Shown piece by piece: positions 1 through 14,800 of a DNA stretch of 64,000 nt. Numbering within the stretch: the first letter of the stretch is position 1; each line of letters begins with the position of its first letter. Under the pieces are notes generated by a model. The model saw only the letters and a program-made list of their open reading frames with translations. It did not search any database and was not told where the DNA came from. This stretch comes from Pyricularia pennisetigena. Taxonomy: Eukaryota; Ascomycota; Sordariomycetes; Magnaporthales; Pyriculariaceae. The stretch is taken from NCBI RefSeq assembly GCF_004337985.1, contig NC_043740.1:5353233-5417232 (forward strand), read 5' to 3'. The position numbers and the translations under genes are program-made.

Positions 1-1761
<1,761 letters not shown>

Positions 1762-1981
1762 GGCTTCGTAAAATGACAGGCGGTGAAGCAAGCTTTGCCA
1801 GACTTGAAAGAAAGGATGAAATAAAAATAGCTTTAAAAAAAACGCCGAGATTCTTGATATGATTCTAATTTTTGAGTTTTGTGATTATTCGAATTGTCGG
1901 CATTGACCCGGTCCTAGTCGCACGTTATATGCGGGGATAATGGTGCGAGCTTACGACTGCTTGGGGAACCAATAAAAAACC
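1762..1981 (-). promoter_or_regulatory. Upstream region of the arylsulfatase gene
   Basis: About 220 bases lie between the start codon and the first transposon terminus at 1982. A CCAAT pentamer occurs near 1969 on the plus strand. No clear TATA box or sulfur-regulator site is visible. Any longer promoter must run into transposon sequence. Confidence 0.4.
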
Positions 1982-2237
1982 TAATCTCAGGGCTCATCCC
2001 TGAAGCCCAGAGTTCCACAATTGATCCATTTCGTTCGCTTCGCTCCATTTTGTAACTTAATTGCGGGTTTGCAATGTATTTGTAAGCCCATGCAAAAAAC
2101 GTTTTGATTTAGGTTTAAGGACAATTTGTTGAATTTCGCCGTTTATAACGGCATTTTCGGCATTTTGGCGAAAAATATTTCCATATTATTCCACAATTAC
2201 GCAAAATATTAAAAAAGAATTCGTTAAAAATAGGAAT
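1982..2237 (-). mobile_element. s0: truncated TIR9 small element (terminus only)
   Basis: Begins TAATCTCAGGGCTCATCCC, a RIP variant of the TAGTCTCAGGGCTC terminus seen at 45480 and 57594, followed by the same subterminal sequence with CGCCGTTTATAACGGC. It is cut at 2237, where the reversed Cop-E LTR begins with TATTAATAATATGGG. The other half of s0 is not found in the window. Confidence 0.75.
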
Positions 2238-2461
2238 TATTAATAATATGGGTTGCTAACAGGGGTTTAGGCATTAGCCTAGGTACGACGTGGTGCTAGT
2301 TGCGCTATAAGGCCTGTAATTACAGGGTTTAAATGCACTAAATTATTCAATAAAATGGCTAACTAATTTTAAAATTAATAATTTATTTATCGGTGGGGGA
2401 AATTTTGCTTTATTTCCCTTATATATTGTCCGACATTAAAATGGGGGTCCGGACGCCAAAA

Positions 2462-4028
2462 TAGTCTCAGTGCTCAGACTAGACCCCCCTGCTTCGCAGT
2501 GGGGACCGAGCGCTTAATATACCTTTCAACCATCTGGCTTTTCGACCAATTACATTGGCCGAAAAAATCGCGCTCGTTCTTGTCTAAGGATATTTTGTCG
2601 CATTTCGCCGTTTATAGCGGTACCACCAACGATAATTTGTCGCATTTCGCCGTTTATAACGGGTATATATATTATATTATAAATAGGCCTTATAAACGCC
2701 CTGCGACGGCACGTTTAATGCAATTACTTGCATTTTTTACACGCGCAACCAATTAAACAGCGGTATAATTGATATATTATTTCTAAAATATTATAGCAAT
2801 AAAATCAATACAATTACGGTATGCAATTAAATATACGAATAAAATATTAAATAAAAATTATAAAAATGTAGAATAAATTGCGTTAAATTAATTGGAGCAT
2901 AAAAGATTCGGTATTGAAAACCGCGTCCTTAGATTTTATTTTTATAAGTCTTATTTAATTGAATAAAGCAAAAAATAGAAAAAAGCATAAATTTAACATT
3001 TCGTTTTATAATAAGATAATATGAGCGGGTATTATAAATTAGATTTCACGCTGACGTTCTTTTATTAATTTTATTCAACCCCTGAAATTTTGGTTTTATT
3101 ATTGTAAAAATTGGTTAAAATATTCAAACGTTTCGATTGTAATTTTTATATAAAATTATATATATTTTACATATCCGCCTATATAACGGCTTATATAAAT
3201 CGATATATGAGCCAAATTCAAATATTATATTAAATATATATTTACCATCCCCCACGTGCAAAATGCATAAAGTTCGGCCTCAAAATAAAATAATATAAGA
3301 TTAATTAAATAAAGCAAAAAATCGATCAAAAATATATTTAGGATTTCTTTTATATAAAAGATTTTTTTTAAAACAGACATTATAAACTGGATTTAATGAA
3401 AACGCTTGCTTATATACGTAGTCCAATCCCTGTAATTTTAATTTTATTACTATAAAAATTGGTAAAAATATAAACGAGTTTTAATTGTAAATTACATATT
3501 AAAATGTGTTTACTTTACCTATCCATTTACTTAACTGCTTATATAATACGATATATACACCAAAGCCTATTATAATAGTATATATATATATATATATATA
3601 TACACGACCCTCCACGTGCAAAAAATATAAAATTTGGTCAAAAATTAAGAATAATATTCAAAAAAATCGAGAATCGAAACGAAAATCGAAAAAACAGTAC
3701 CGCCATGGACGGATTAAAAGCAAATGGTATCCAATTCGGCCATTATAATAAATTAAAAGATAAATTAAATCGCTGCTAATAACGGTATTAAACGTTATTT
3801 TTAACGATATTTTTTTTAATATTTTGCGTGGTTGTGGAATAATAAGGGAATATCGGTCGCAAAAAAGCCAAAAATACCGCCATAAAAGGCGAAAATTAAC
3901 AAATTATCCTCAAACCTAAACCAAAACGTTTTTTTGGATAAACCCATAAATACATTGCGAAATCGCAATTAAGCTACGAAATGGATTAATTGTGGAATTT
4001 TGGGCTTTAGGGATAAACCCTGAATTTA
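2462..4028 (+). mobile_element. s2: TIR9 small non-autonomous element, 1.57 kb
   Basis: Left terminus TAGTCTCAGTGCTCAGACTAG at 2462. Right terminus, RIP-altered, ends CCCTGAATTTA (from CCCTGAGACTA). The 9-bp TSD is ACGCCAAAA (2453-2461) and ACGCCAGAA (4029-4037), one RIP-type difference. Subterminal CGCCGTTTATAGCGG motifs lie at about 2608 and 2646 and near 3700 and 3880. No coding sequence is recognisable inside; the open frame around 3506-3748 is low-complexity AT-rich DNA. Confidence 0.85.
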
Positions 4029-4278
4029 ACGCCAGAAAACGTTCCGGTATCGCACACGATTTTCCGAAAAAATTATTTTATATGGGTTTTGGAAAAAACA
4101 ACTTTATCGCCATATAAATTATTTTTAAATCCGCATTAATTTGTTAATTTGGTGAAATTTTAGACGCGGTATAGGATAGTTAACTCGTATGTGCAAGGTG
4201 GGTGTTAAACCCGGTATATGGTAAACCCCATTTGCTAACCGTTAAATTGCAATTCCTGCAATATATAAAATATATAGC

Positions 4279-4983
4279 TGTAAATATGGTTAGCGCAGAG
4301 TTAGTTATATTAGCTACCCTGCATTATTCTATAACGGTTAGCACGGGCTAATTCTATTTATCACCCTATATTAAATAAATAAATAAATAAATAACAAATA
4401 AAACGTATACGCGTTTATATATACAAAGCTTTATATATCACGTTTTTGTTTATAATTTTAATAACAAAACAAATACGCTATATACAATTTAGCTTAGTGG
4501 TATAATACACGTACTATAGTTTATATTATATATACGTTGTAAATTACGTATTCGAATCCGTAAATGCGGATCTTCGATCCGGATGTCCGGAATGCGGGGT
4601 CACGTTATATGATTTGGTTTCATTTATATAATTAACCTGCCGACCTGATAAGCCTAACGGCCTATTATGTTCATATATGCATAGAAAATCTGCGACTATA
4701 ACGGGATTTAAACCCACGCACTTTAACAACGTATATATAATATAAATTATGGTACGTGCATTATACCATTAAGCTAGATTATATATAACGTATTTGTTTT
4801 ATTATTAAAATTATGAATAAAAACGTGATATATAAAGCTTTATATATATAAACGCGTATACGTTTTGTTTATTATTTATTTATTTATTCGATATAGGGTG
4901 ACTCATAGAATAAACCCGTGTTAACCGCTATAAGATAATGCAGGGTAGTTAATATAATTAGCCCTCCGCTAGCCATGTTCACA
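4279..4983 (-). mobile_element. FB-1: foldback element with about 270-bp inverted arms carrying tRNA-like Pol III boxes
   Basis: Begins TGTAAATATGGTTAGCGCAG and ends CGCTAGCCATGTTCACA, so the ends are inverted copies. The arms run about 4279-4555 and 4705-4983. Flanks ATAGC (4274-4278) and ATAGT (4984-4988) look like a 5-bp TSD. Each arm carries an A-box-like TAGCTTAGTGGTATAAT sequence and a degraded B box (ATTCGAATCCG on plus near 4550; GGGTTTAAATCCC on minus near 4705-4717). The middle holds palindromic GGATCTTCGATCC. No protein is encoded. Confidence 0.75.
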
Positions 4984-5297
4984 ATAGTCTCAATTCTTAA
5001 ACTAGACGCCCCTGCTTCGCAGTGGGGACCGAGCGTTCCATATACCTTTTAGCCATATTGCTTTTCGACCAATTACATTGGCCGAAAAGAACGCGCTCGT
5101 TTTGGTCCGAGGATAACTTGTCGCATTTCGCCGTTTATGGCGGTATTACTAACGACAATTTGTCGCATTTCGCCGTCTATAGCTGGCATACATATTAAAT
5201 TCGCATTATAATAGCAAAAAGAAAATGGTTTAACTATAATATGTAGTTGAATATTCGAATAAAAGAATAAATAAAAATTATAAAATTAGAATATAAT

Positions 5298-5487
5298 TGT
5301 TATAGGGTAAGCCAACGGCCTAGGGACCGTTAAATATCTTTGTTGGTATTATTATTAACGCTGGGGGGAAAAAGGAAGGAAAAGGTGTACATCCGGGTCG
5401 TGGTAATATCCTTCCTTTTATATATTATCCCTAACCCGCTTTTATATCTTATTACGTAATACGTGCCTTAAATACGAATCTATAATA
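5298..5487 (-). repeat. Gyp-1 3' LTR (190 bp)
   Basis: Matches 26406-26595 and 60598-60786. All three share the AACGGCC and GGGTCGTGGTAATRTCCTTCC blocks and a TTACGTRATACGTG block. Differences among copies are mostly C/T and G/A. Confidence 0.9.
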
Positions 5488-5579
5488 TAACCCGCATTCG
5501 CCCGTCCTTTATCAGGTATAATCCCTATTTGGAGGTATAGGGATAATTTAGCGGGCGCGTGCTTTATTATAGCCCACCC

Positions 5580-6075
5580 GTCCATTATTTTGGGCGGTAT
5601 AAGTCCGTAATTGGGTTTTGTTCGCCTATTTTCGGCCGCGGTTATATCGCGGGTTTTTTATCCCCCGTTCCGTTTACGGGCGGTTATCGTGGTTTACCTT
5701 TTTTTATTTTGGGTGGTATAGGTCCGTGGCCGGGTTTTATCCTCCTGTTTTTGGTTACGATTATATTGTGGGGTTTTTATCGTATTTACCGTTTGCGGGT
5801 GGTTATCGCGGTTTATTTTCCTTTTATTTTGGGCGGTATAAAACCATAGTCGGGTTTTACCCTCCTGTTTTTAATTATGGTAATATTGTGGTTTTTTTTA
5901 TCGTACCTACCGTTTACGGGTGGTTGTCGCGGCTTACTTTCCTTTTATTTTGGGCGGTGTAAAACCGTAATCGGGTTTTATTTTCCTATTTTTAGCTGTG
6001 GTGGTGTCGTGGTTTTTTTATCGTACCTACCGTTTACGGGTGGTTATCGCGGTTTCCTTTTTTTTTATTTCAAGC
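5580..6075. repeat. 120-bp tandem repeat, four units, in the extra 3' region of Gyp-1
   Basis: The block GGTTATCGCGG recurs at about 5681, 5800, 5921 and 6041, a period of 119-121 bases (40 codons). Both strands can be read: the plus strand gives hydrophobic Gly/Tyr/Phe-rich units, and the minus strand gives basic units whose stops could all be RIP-made from CAR codons. Gyp-2 has the same array, so it belongs to the element. Confidence 0.8.
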
Positions 6076-6399
6076 GGTATAGGTTAATTTATTTACTAAT
6101 ATAATTTATTTCCCGTAATGGCTACGGTTTTTGCCTTTCCCATTTTTCCCGCGTTATAATTTTGGTCCTTTTTACCTTCCAATTCTTTTTAACCCGAATT
6201 CTTTTTATATTTTTATTTTTTCGTCCCCGTTTCCTCCTTTTTTTACCATTTTATCGTTTTTTTGCCGTTTTTCCATCGCCTTGTTTTTTAAATTTATATT
6301 ACTTTTATTTTGTCCATCCTCGTTTCCTGTTTATTCCTATTTATTATTCGTATCGTTATTTATTGTTCCCAACTCGCCGTTATTATATCCTGGGTTTTT

Positions 6400-6880
6400 A
6401 TTTTTTCAATCGCGTCGCAAATGGCGTTTGGTTAAATTAATACCGGTGGTAAAAATGGCCGGTCTCCTTACCGTAATGGTTAAATATTTTCGTCGCATAA
6501 CGATTATAACCGCCTATTTGTAAATCGTATCGATTAAATTTTAGTTGGGTAATATTGCTAATTTATATTTGTAACGTTTTCGTCGCGTTATTGGAACCGC
6601 AAAATTCCAAAAAAGTTTAAATAACGACGAATATACCGTTCCGGAAAATGAATTTATTTTTTGCGTTTTTTGCGTAAAAACGTCCAAAACAAATGGGGTT
6701 TGGGAATATGGCCCTACCCCCGACGGTATTGGTTGCCAGCGATATTATAACACCAAAAAATCGTATTATTATGATAACGAAGCCGTTTACGTTTTTAATT
6801 TTATTTTTCGCCGCCGTTTACGTAAATTAAAAACCACGATTTATAATAATCGTTATATTATCCAATTTTTAATTTAAAAC
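6400..6880 (+). pseudogene. Unrecognised plus-strand frame antisense to Gyp-1 genes
   Basis: The plus strand reads almost without stops from about 6410 to 6880. It includes LNNDEYTVPENEFIFC, then CVFC about 22 residues before GIGC, a possible zinc-binding Cys arrangement, then YYNTKKSYYYDNEAVYVF. The same region in Gyp-2 (about 61710-62200) keeps this reading with some stops. The family is not recognised. It lies opposite to gag-pol, between the chromodomain end and the 3' LTR, where typical chromoviruses carry little. It could be an antisense accessory gene or a remnant of an older insertion fixed in the family. Confidence 0.4.
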
Positions 6881-8072
6881 ATTATCGTGGATAGTAAAAA
6901 TATTTTTGGTAAAATTACCGTGCTATTTCGAAGCTTTTTTACCGCGTATATTAATTTGGTCCGCGCTAATTAGGACGTATAAAATAAAATGGCCAATTCC
7001 GGGGCCACGACGACCCCTATTAAAACTATAATTTTTATTATTATATTTTATATTTTCTTCTCGTAGCGGCGGTAACTGTGACCGTTAATTAGTACAAACT
7101 TTTGTACGCGGGTTTATTTATTTGGAAATACGTTTCCCTCCTTTAATATATAATTATTTCGATAATGTTATTAATTTTTAAATTTTTTAAAAACGTAATA
7201 CGTCGCGTTATAAAAAGAATTTGCCAAAAGCGCGCCGAAATAATAATATTTTCGTTATTTTAAGTACCGTGTTAACCTTTTCCCCCGCTGCTTTTGTACG
7301 CCAGTTTCGTCCCGCCCACTCCCCGTGTTTTTTCGCCCTTATTATTACCACGCCCCGTTATTGTTTTGAAACTCCTTTTTCGCGTTATTTAATTATATTC
7401 CGTTTTATTTATACCCCGACCCGGTATATATTTGGTTTTTCGCGCCCCCGCGCTTTTATTTCGTCGCGCCTTCGTATTTTTGGTCGTAATATAGGTAAAA
7501 ACCCGTTTTTTGGAAAATCCCATCGTAATTCTTTTTTAATTAAAAGTATTTTACGTCGTCGTACCGCCCTATTGCGGGAAATTAACTGATTCGTTAAATA
7601 ATAGGAATTTCCGATTTCTGGGGACGACGCGGAAAATAATAAAATAAAGGAAAAGGACGTTAAAATAAAAAAGGGAAATAAAAAGGAAAAAAACCTGGAT
7701 AATAAATCGGAGATTTATAATTCGGTTTTTAATTAATATTTTATCGCCGCGCAAAATTATTATTTCATATTATATATATTAATTTAATTTAAAAATTGGG
7801 TGGGTGGGATACGGTTACGCCGCCCCAAATACAAATGTGGTTTATATGGTCGTCGGTTCGTTTTTATTATTTTTCGCCCCGGTAAAAAGTTTAATTTCGC
7901 GTATTTTTTACCGTATATCTGGTTAAATTAATATTTATTTTAGGTTTACCGCGTCACTTTTTTACCGGGGAACTGTAAATTTTAAATTAATTATAATAAA
8001 TCCCTGGTCCGGTTGGACATTTAATTATTAACGTCGTTTTAATATTGGGTTATTATTTATTTGGGCCGGCTT
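6881..8072. other. Non-coding or unrecognised part of the Gyp-1 3' region
   Basis: The stretch is shared with Gyp-2 (about 62200-63320). Frames such as 7221-7589 plus (Arg/Phe/Pro-rich) are open but have no recognisable domain. The conserved GGTTACGCCGCCCCAAA segment near 7813 is common to both copies. Confidence 0.5.
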
Positions 8073-8225
8073 TTATTTTATTTCGAATTCGTCCAATACC
8101 CGTATATTTTCCACCGTTACCAAATCCTCCCACGTAAATTCGTCCTACCTTTTCCATTTTACGAAAATTTTGCGTTTGCGCCTTTTTTTTATTACGTTTT
8201 TCGCGGCCAGGATTTCCTCCATTAC
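8073..8225 (-). pseudogene. Gyp-1 chromodomain (end of pol), cut off by K1
   Basis: Continues the frame broken at 21840. Minus-strand residues VMEEILAAKN, then RRKRKIFVKWK, then TWEDLVTVENIRVLDEFE form a chromodomain as found at the C terminus of chromovirus integrases. Such domains bind histone marks and steer integration to heterochromatin. One RIP-type stop lies inside (the position after WKR). The stop at 8073-8075 may be the original end or a mutated CAA. Confidence 0.8.
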
Positions 8226-8459
8226 TAGTTTCAGTGCTTAGACTAGACCCCTCTGCGTCGCAGTGGGGACCGAGCGCTCCATATACCTTTTAGCCACATG
8301 GCTTTTCGACCAATTACATTGGCCGAAAAAATCGCGCTCGTTTTAATCTGAGAACAATTTATCGCATTGCGCCGCTTATGGCGGTATCCCCAATACCAAA
8401 CCCAACGTCGTCGCAATACCCTTAATTACAACCACCGTTAACAAAAAAAAATTTATATA

Positions 8460-11400
8460 ATGACTATTTATCCAAATTCACCATTATCCTGTTATTATTA
8501 TATTTAAACAATTTTCAACCTAATAATGGAAAATATATTACCGATAATATTAATGGATTTACCCGAAAAAATATTTCCGTCCGCGCAAGCCATAGACCAG
8601 CATTTTACATTGGATTTAATATTATTACTTTTAACGTTATCGCGATTACTATCGCCTAATTCCTTTTTGGAAAATAAATCGGTGTTCAAACCGTATTTAT
8701 TTAATTAACCGCAAACCACCCACGAATCCCAATCCGCAACAGAATTTACCACCTCGAAATTAAACCCTCAAACCAAATTTATTCGCGACACTATTAAACT
8801 TTGGCGTAACCGTTACCTCCGCACTAATTTTATACAATTTATATACGTTTGGGTAACCGCCGCAAATTCCCACGAAATTACCCGACCTACCTCCTCGCAA
8901 ATATATTTTTTAAAAAAAACATTACGAAATTTTTAAATTCGAAACCGTTTACGCGTTAATAGGGTCAAATACCGTTTAAATAATAAATTTTTTACGTAAG
9001 GAATTTTAATAATTAATATAATATTTACGTTTTTTTAACCGGTTTGAACCTACAATTTTCCAATCCCCGGGAATAAAAAACTGTTCCGCTAAAAACGTAA
9101 ACGATATAAATTGGTTTAAACAGGTATTCGATACGTTTACGCAAAAACATCCGTCCAAAACGCCAATATTATACAAATTTATATTTTTATTATTATTGCA
9201 TTCCCGGGGCCACCGCCCGTTTTATCCATCGTTATAAATTTCGAACGTGGTATACCTGGAACCAAATATGTTTTTAAAAATTATAAACCCTTTAACGTTA
9301 AAAAACCATCGCGTTATATTAATATTAGCGCTTTTAACCCACGGATGTTCCCCCCAAAAAACAATTACTTGTTACGCGCATTCGCCATATACTTTATAAA
9401 TAACGGAGTTTTACGACGTATTGTAAACACGTTATCTGGGTTTGGAATATGCTTATCTTATAAAATTACCAAACGGTAAACCTAACAACTTGTCGCCGTT
9501 ACCCGAATACGTAATTAGCAATATTTACCTTTACCTTTTACCGCGAACAGCAATAATAATTATATACATATATATACACACACATATATATATACATATA
9601 TACGTATATATATATCCATATATAAGCAAACCTAAAAAGGATCGCTCGTGACCCAGTATTATCCTTCGTGTATGATAATTTCAATTTCCTGGACAAAATA
9701 CAAAACCTTGGATAAGGAAAATATAACCGAATGCAAAATTTAACATCGTATTTCCTTATATTAACGCCAGGATTTAAACGATACACGCAATTATAATGGT
9801 ACGCCACCGTGCCTTTCCGCCAAAAATGGTTGCAAACGCCCGCTTTTTTACAATATCCGGAGAGCTATTACGAAAACGCCAAATATTATTGTAATTTTTT
9901 ATTCCCTAACCGCTTATATACGCCTAAAACAATCCCACAATACCTTATCCTCGCACGATCTATTCCAATTTCCTATTTTATCCAAACCCCCGCTATTACC
10001 GAAAACGAAAAGGAATACGCAGGAATTATCCAAATGTACGAAATCTTTTTCAAACGTTTTTTTAAACCTGCAACCCGACCGTTTTAACTATTTTTCCGTG
10101 CTGCTCCTTATCCATAAAGATTAAAAAATAACGTTATATATCCGTACTATTTAGGGTATTTATATCGAAGTATCCCACCCTTTTAACAAAACATAATGGA
10201 TATTACCCGTACCAACGTTTTTCCATATCGAATTCAATTTTATTAACCAGTTGTGGCAGTTTTGCGCGCCCATTATATCCATAAATATAACAGGGTTAAA
10301 AAAATACAGCAAATTTTAAAAAAATAAAAAAAGATTTTACCACGTTTTACGGCTTTTGCAAAATGCATTACGGTCCCGAATTTTATATATTATAATTATT
10401 ATATTAATTTAAAACGGATTATTGGAAAAGGATCGCATTTTTAAAAACGCCCTGGAACACGCGTTTACCGATATATTACACGATGTATATATTTCCGTGG
10501 TAAATCGTATTTACGATAATATATTCGCCGGTTATATTAACGGTCTAACGGGTATTGAATTATGGGCTATAAAACCCAGAATTAATATCGCTTTCCGCAC
10601 GCAACGCCGTTATTTGCAAATAATTAACCTTTTATAATTAATAATAAACGCGTTCCATTAAAAATATTACATCGTATTGGAAATTATAATACCGTAATTG
10701 GTTCTATTTTTCTACGGTTACAAAATAAAAAACTATAGCGTTAAAATATTGAATTTAACCTTATTATTATAACTAAAAATCATAAGTAAACCGTTGCGGA
10801 ACGGGATTTTAAGATGAGCGTTCGTAAAATATACCACGGCCGGGAATGGATTTAAACCGGCAAATTTAGCAATTAAACATATTAATACAAACTTCGTTAT
10901 AAATATTAAAAATAACCGCAATTCCACGCACGATTTGCGAAAAATATTTCTAAATTGTGCAGCGATAGGGCCAATTGCAATTACGGTGCGTAAAATATTG
11001 GAAAATATCGCCCGTATACGCATTAATAACAAATACTATATAATATTAACCAATTACGATATAATCCATTATACGTATTTGTTATTTTAAAATGGTTGGG
11101 GAAACGAGGAAATTGAAATATTACCCATGTTCGATTTCGACGGTCCCGATTTATTATACCTGGGTTTAAAAAAACTAATAGGCGATAAATTGGAGGTATT
11201 TAATTAAAAAATCCCACGCCCCAACAACGCGTTATTTCAGGCGGATGTTAAAAAAATAGGGGCAAATCCAAATAGCGGATACAACCGGATAAACGGGTTA
11301 AATATTAATAATATAATTAATACCGAAGGAAATTTGCTGGACGGGGGATACGAAAAATCCGACGAAAAAGGCGTATAAAATTTAAAATAATAAAAAGCAA

Positions 11401-11640
11401 ATTACGCAAATTTAAACGGGTAAAAACGACGATTATTTTATTATAAAAAAGAGTTAATAAACGAAGAACGGTAACCTTACCCCCGAATAACGGAGGTATA
11501 AGAACGTCCGTAAAACCAGTAAATATAAACAAATAAATACCAATCGTAAATTTGGCCTGAAATAAAAAACGAAATATAATTTCCTCCAAAATTTTCCGTA
11601 TAAATAACCCGTTTCCTATCGATTTTGCTTACCCAAATAA
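8460..11640 (+). pseudogene. Degraded gene resembling the fungal DUF6589 family (possible transposase)
   Basis: Starts at ATG 8460 (MTIYPNSPLS, then MENILPIILMDLPEK after one CAA-to-TAA stop). Recognisable blocks: FPPKNNYLLRAFAIYF and VNTLSGFGICLSYK (9355-9470), DPVLSFVYDNFNFLDKIQN (9650-9710), WILPVPTFFHIEFNFINQLW (about 10200-10255), and the C-terminal block from about 10840 with NRNSTHDLRKIF. Order and spacing recall DUF6589 proteins, common in fungal repeats and thought to be transposon-borne; that assignment is from memory of the family. Many stops are RIP-type. A tail rich in charged residues follows to about 11640. Alternative: an unrelated transposase. Introns are not resolved, and the 8880-9330 part is uncertain in frame. 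Confidence 0.5.
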
Positions 11641-11843
11641 ACCATATTATCTATCCACCGCCAAGTATAAGTCCAGTAAAAAGAATCCTGGTAATAACCG
11701 TTATTACGATACCTTATTACCACGAATAATAAATCCATTAAACCGGATCCGAATAGTAATAGTTGTTATAATATTATATATATTAAACCCCCAATTTCTT
11801 ACTATTAAACCCCAAAAAAAGTAAAATAAAAAAACCCAAACCG

Positions 11844-14800
11844 ATTAAAAATAACGAAAACATTTGGTAGCGTTAAATATTTTTTTAAAAATGGGTTTAT
11901 TAACGTCACGCCTCCTTTTCCGAACTGGGGTCGCTGTAAACGATCCAAAAACCGAATCGTCCTCCTCGTTATTTTTTTCCAAATTGTGTATATAAAATTT
12001 CCTGAACGAATCGAATATAAATTTATCGTAATCGAGGCCAAAATCGATAAATAAAAAAGACGGAATAACAACCGCTAAAAGGTCGGCGTTATTATTACCA
12101 AATATACCTTTTTTAAACGGTTTATTGGTTTCCCGGCGTTTAATAACCCAGCAGTTAAAATCCCTTATTGGGGCCCCGATAACCCGCGCGGTCGCGGTTT
12201 CGTCGTAAAATCCATCGTTATTTTTAATCCATTTTATTATTTTAACCATAAACCCCTAATCCATAATCGTAAAATCGAAATAAGGCAAATATATACGATT
12301 AATATAGTTATTAAATGTATTACGGCCACCATTTTAATCCTGGTATTGGTAATTGACACAAACTGGACCCAACGTTAAAATAAAAATTGACGTTTTTTCG
12401 ACCAAATCCTGTTCGTTAAACTGTTTAAAAATATTCAATACGAGCATTAAAGCTAAGCGAAAATAAAATTCGTTTATACGACGCGTCCTGTTAAAATAAA
12501 AAATATTAGAATGCTAGGGGGTTTTGCTATCCAAACGAAATAATTAAATAGCCAGGTAAATATAATTGCTATTATTACATACACCAAAAATTTTTAATAA
12601 TTGGAAATTGGATAGTTTTGGGGAAACGTATACGTATAATGTATTTAAATAATATTAACTATATATTAGCAACGGTCGGAACAGTAAAAAAAGGGGCATT
12701 AACCTTCCGGAATATCCGATTTTTTACCTAATCGAAAAAAGTATTTCGCATTTCAAAAATGCGCTATATAACAGGTTTATTTTAATTGAACCGAATTAAA
12801 CGCCCACAAATTTGCAACTATATACTAACGCTCCACATTAAGGGGATAATAATGCCAATATAACAATTGGGGTGCAAATTAAAACCAACGCTGGAAATAT
12901 TAATATTTAGGATATAAACGTTAAAATTGGAGCTGAAATCGGCGAAATCGGAAACGGTTTTATCGCGTTCGGCTTAGGACAGGCCTAATTAAATAGTAAT
13001 TACACCGAAATTAGCTTTTTCCGAAATAAAAGCAATAAAATTAAAAAAAAGTTAGCAGGTATATTAAAAATTGTAACAATTATCATAAAAATGGAAAAAC
13101 AAACAGCTATTATAATATTTGTTATAATCCAAAAATATTAAAAATTGTAACAATTGTTACAATAATTACAGGGAAGGAAAACGATTATAATAACTGCTAT
13201 CATATAACCAATTTACGTTTAAATCCAAAAATTGGGCGTTATAATTAGGACGCGTTAACCTTTTTCTTTTTTTTTATATAAATTTCGATCACGCGGGCAA
13301 TAAATAGCGATTCGTTTAATATAAAATGGATTATTATAACCTTACCCGACGGAGATAACGTTTCAAAATTGATGCAGGTTTTCGAATAAACCCAGTTAAA
13401 AAAACCGTCGCCGCTATATTAAATTAAAACGTCCACAATTACCGATCCAAAACGGGTTTTTCCTTCCTATAAATTGTTTTTAAAACTTTGTCGGACGTTG
13501 CGGTGTTTGGTTTTAAAACCCATTCCTTTTAACGCCAGCATTTTACCCAATTCCGACGAATTAATATCCCGGGTACCGTTATCAGTGTGGATTACTAATT
13601 TAAAAAAGGTAATTAATTACCAAAAATTGCAGTAGGCGGATAAAATTTATATTTAAAAAAACCGAGGTTTTGCGGTTACCAGCTGCGGTATCCGTATTAA
13701 TAGGAATTCCTAATAAAACGGGACCAATGTCGTCGGTATTTTCGCCCACGAAAACGGTAATAATATTTTTGAAAATTATTTCGGTATTCGTTATAACGTT
13801 TTCGAAATGGTGGCCAAATTGGAGCTTTTGAATAATAATATTATAAAATGGAATGCGTTTACGGGGATAAATAATTATACCGTTGGGCAAAATAAACCCG
13901 GTATCCATACCCTTGCGTACCGTAAATACGCTTATATATTTGAAAATTATTAACAATTCTTCGTTTAATGTAATGGTGGGAATTATAAAATTTAAAATTC
14001 GAAGGTAAAACAGGCACCATTTCCAGGCCATCGATTCGAAATTTTGCAGGGAGGTTTTAATATTTTTATCGATATTAGAAACGACAAAATAACCATTATT
14101 TTCCCAAATATAATCGACCCTAAATATGTTTCCTAAAATAAACTTTTAAATCGGGCGAAAAGGATCGCAATTTTATCCGAAACTAGGGCGTTAAAACCAG
14201 TAATATCCCTAATTTTATTAATAATCGGCGTAATAGTGGCTATACCCCGATTAATATAAAAAATAAGGTAAAATGCGCGGTATATTATCGATTCGCGGTA
14301 ACGGAGGTATTAAACTTCGTTTCCAATTATACGTTAGAAAAAGTACCAAATAGTAAATATATAACCAAACGCCGGATATTCTTGGTATTTTCACCCGTAA
14401 AAAAATCGGTTTTCCGACCGTTTCTACGTTAACGGTTCCTAACAAATTAATTTAATTTAAATAAGTATATTAATATAACGAAATAATAACAATTATTACA
14501 AAAAACATTTACTAAAAATTATTTTTAATATCGGAATTATCGTCAAGATTATCGACGTCGGGGGGCGCTGCTAAGGATTGGAATCGACAATTTTATTTAT
14601 ACATTATAAGTTAAACGCCTTTTCCGCGTTATAAATTTTATCCAATTACTCAATTTCTCGGATTAGGAATATCAAATAAAAAATATTAATAACCGTACCC
14701 GCAGATTTAGGATTAGATTTGCGGGCGGCGAATTTGGTTAAAATATCGTAAAATTACGTTTAAATAAAAATAGCAACCGCTCGCGGGGTATCGGTAACGC

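Noticed and set aside
9550..9625. Frames encoding Ile/Tyr/His repeats
   Set aside because: Simple TATATACACA repeat; low complexity inside the DUF6589-like pseudogene region.
13600..14031. The 143-residue minus-strand frame as a separate small gene
   Set aside because: It is an unbroken stretch of the SNF2 pseudogene (contains RKGMDTGFILPNG) with helicase motifs before and after it.
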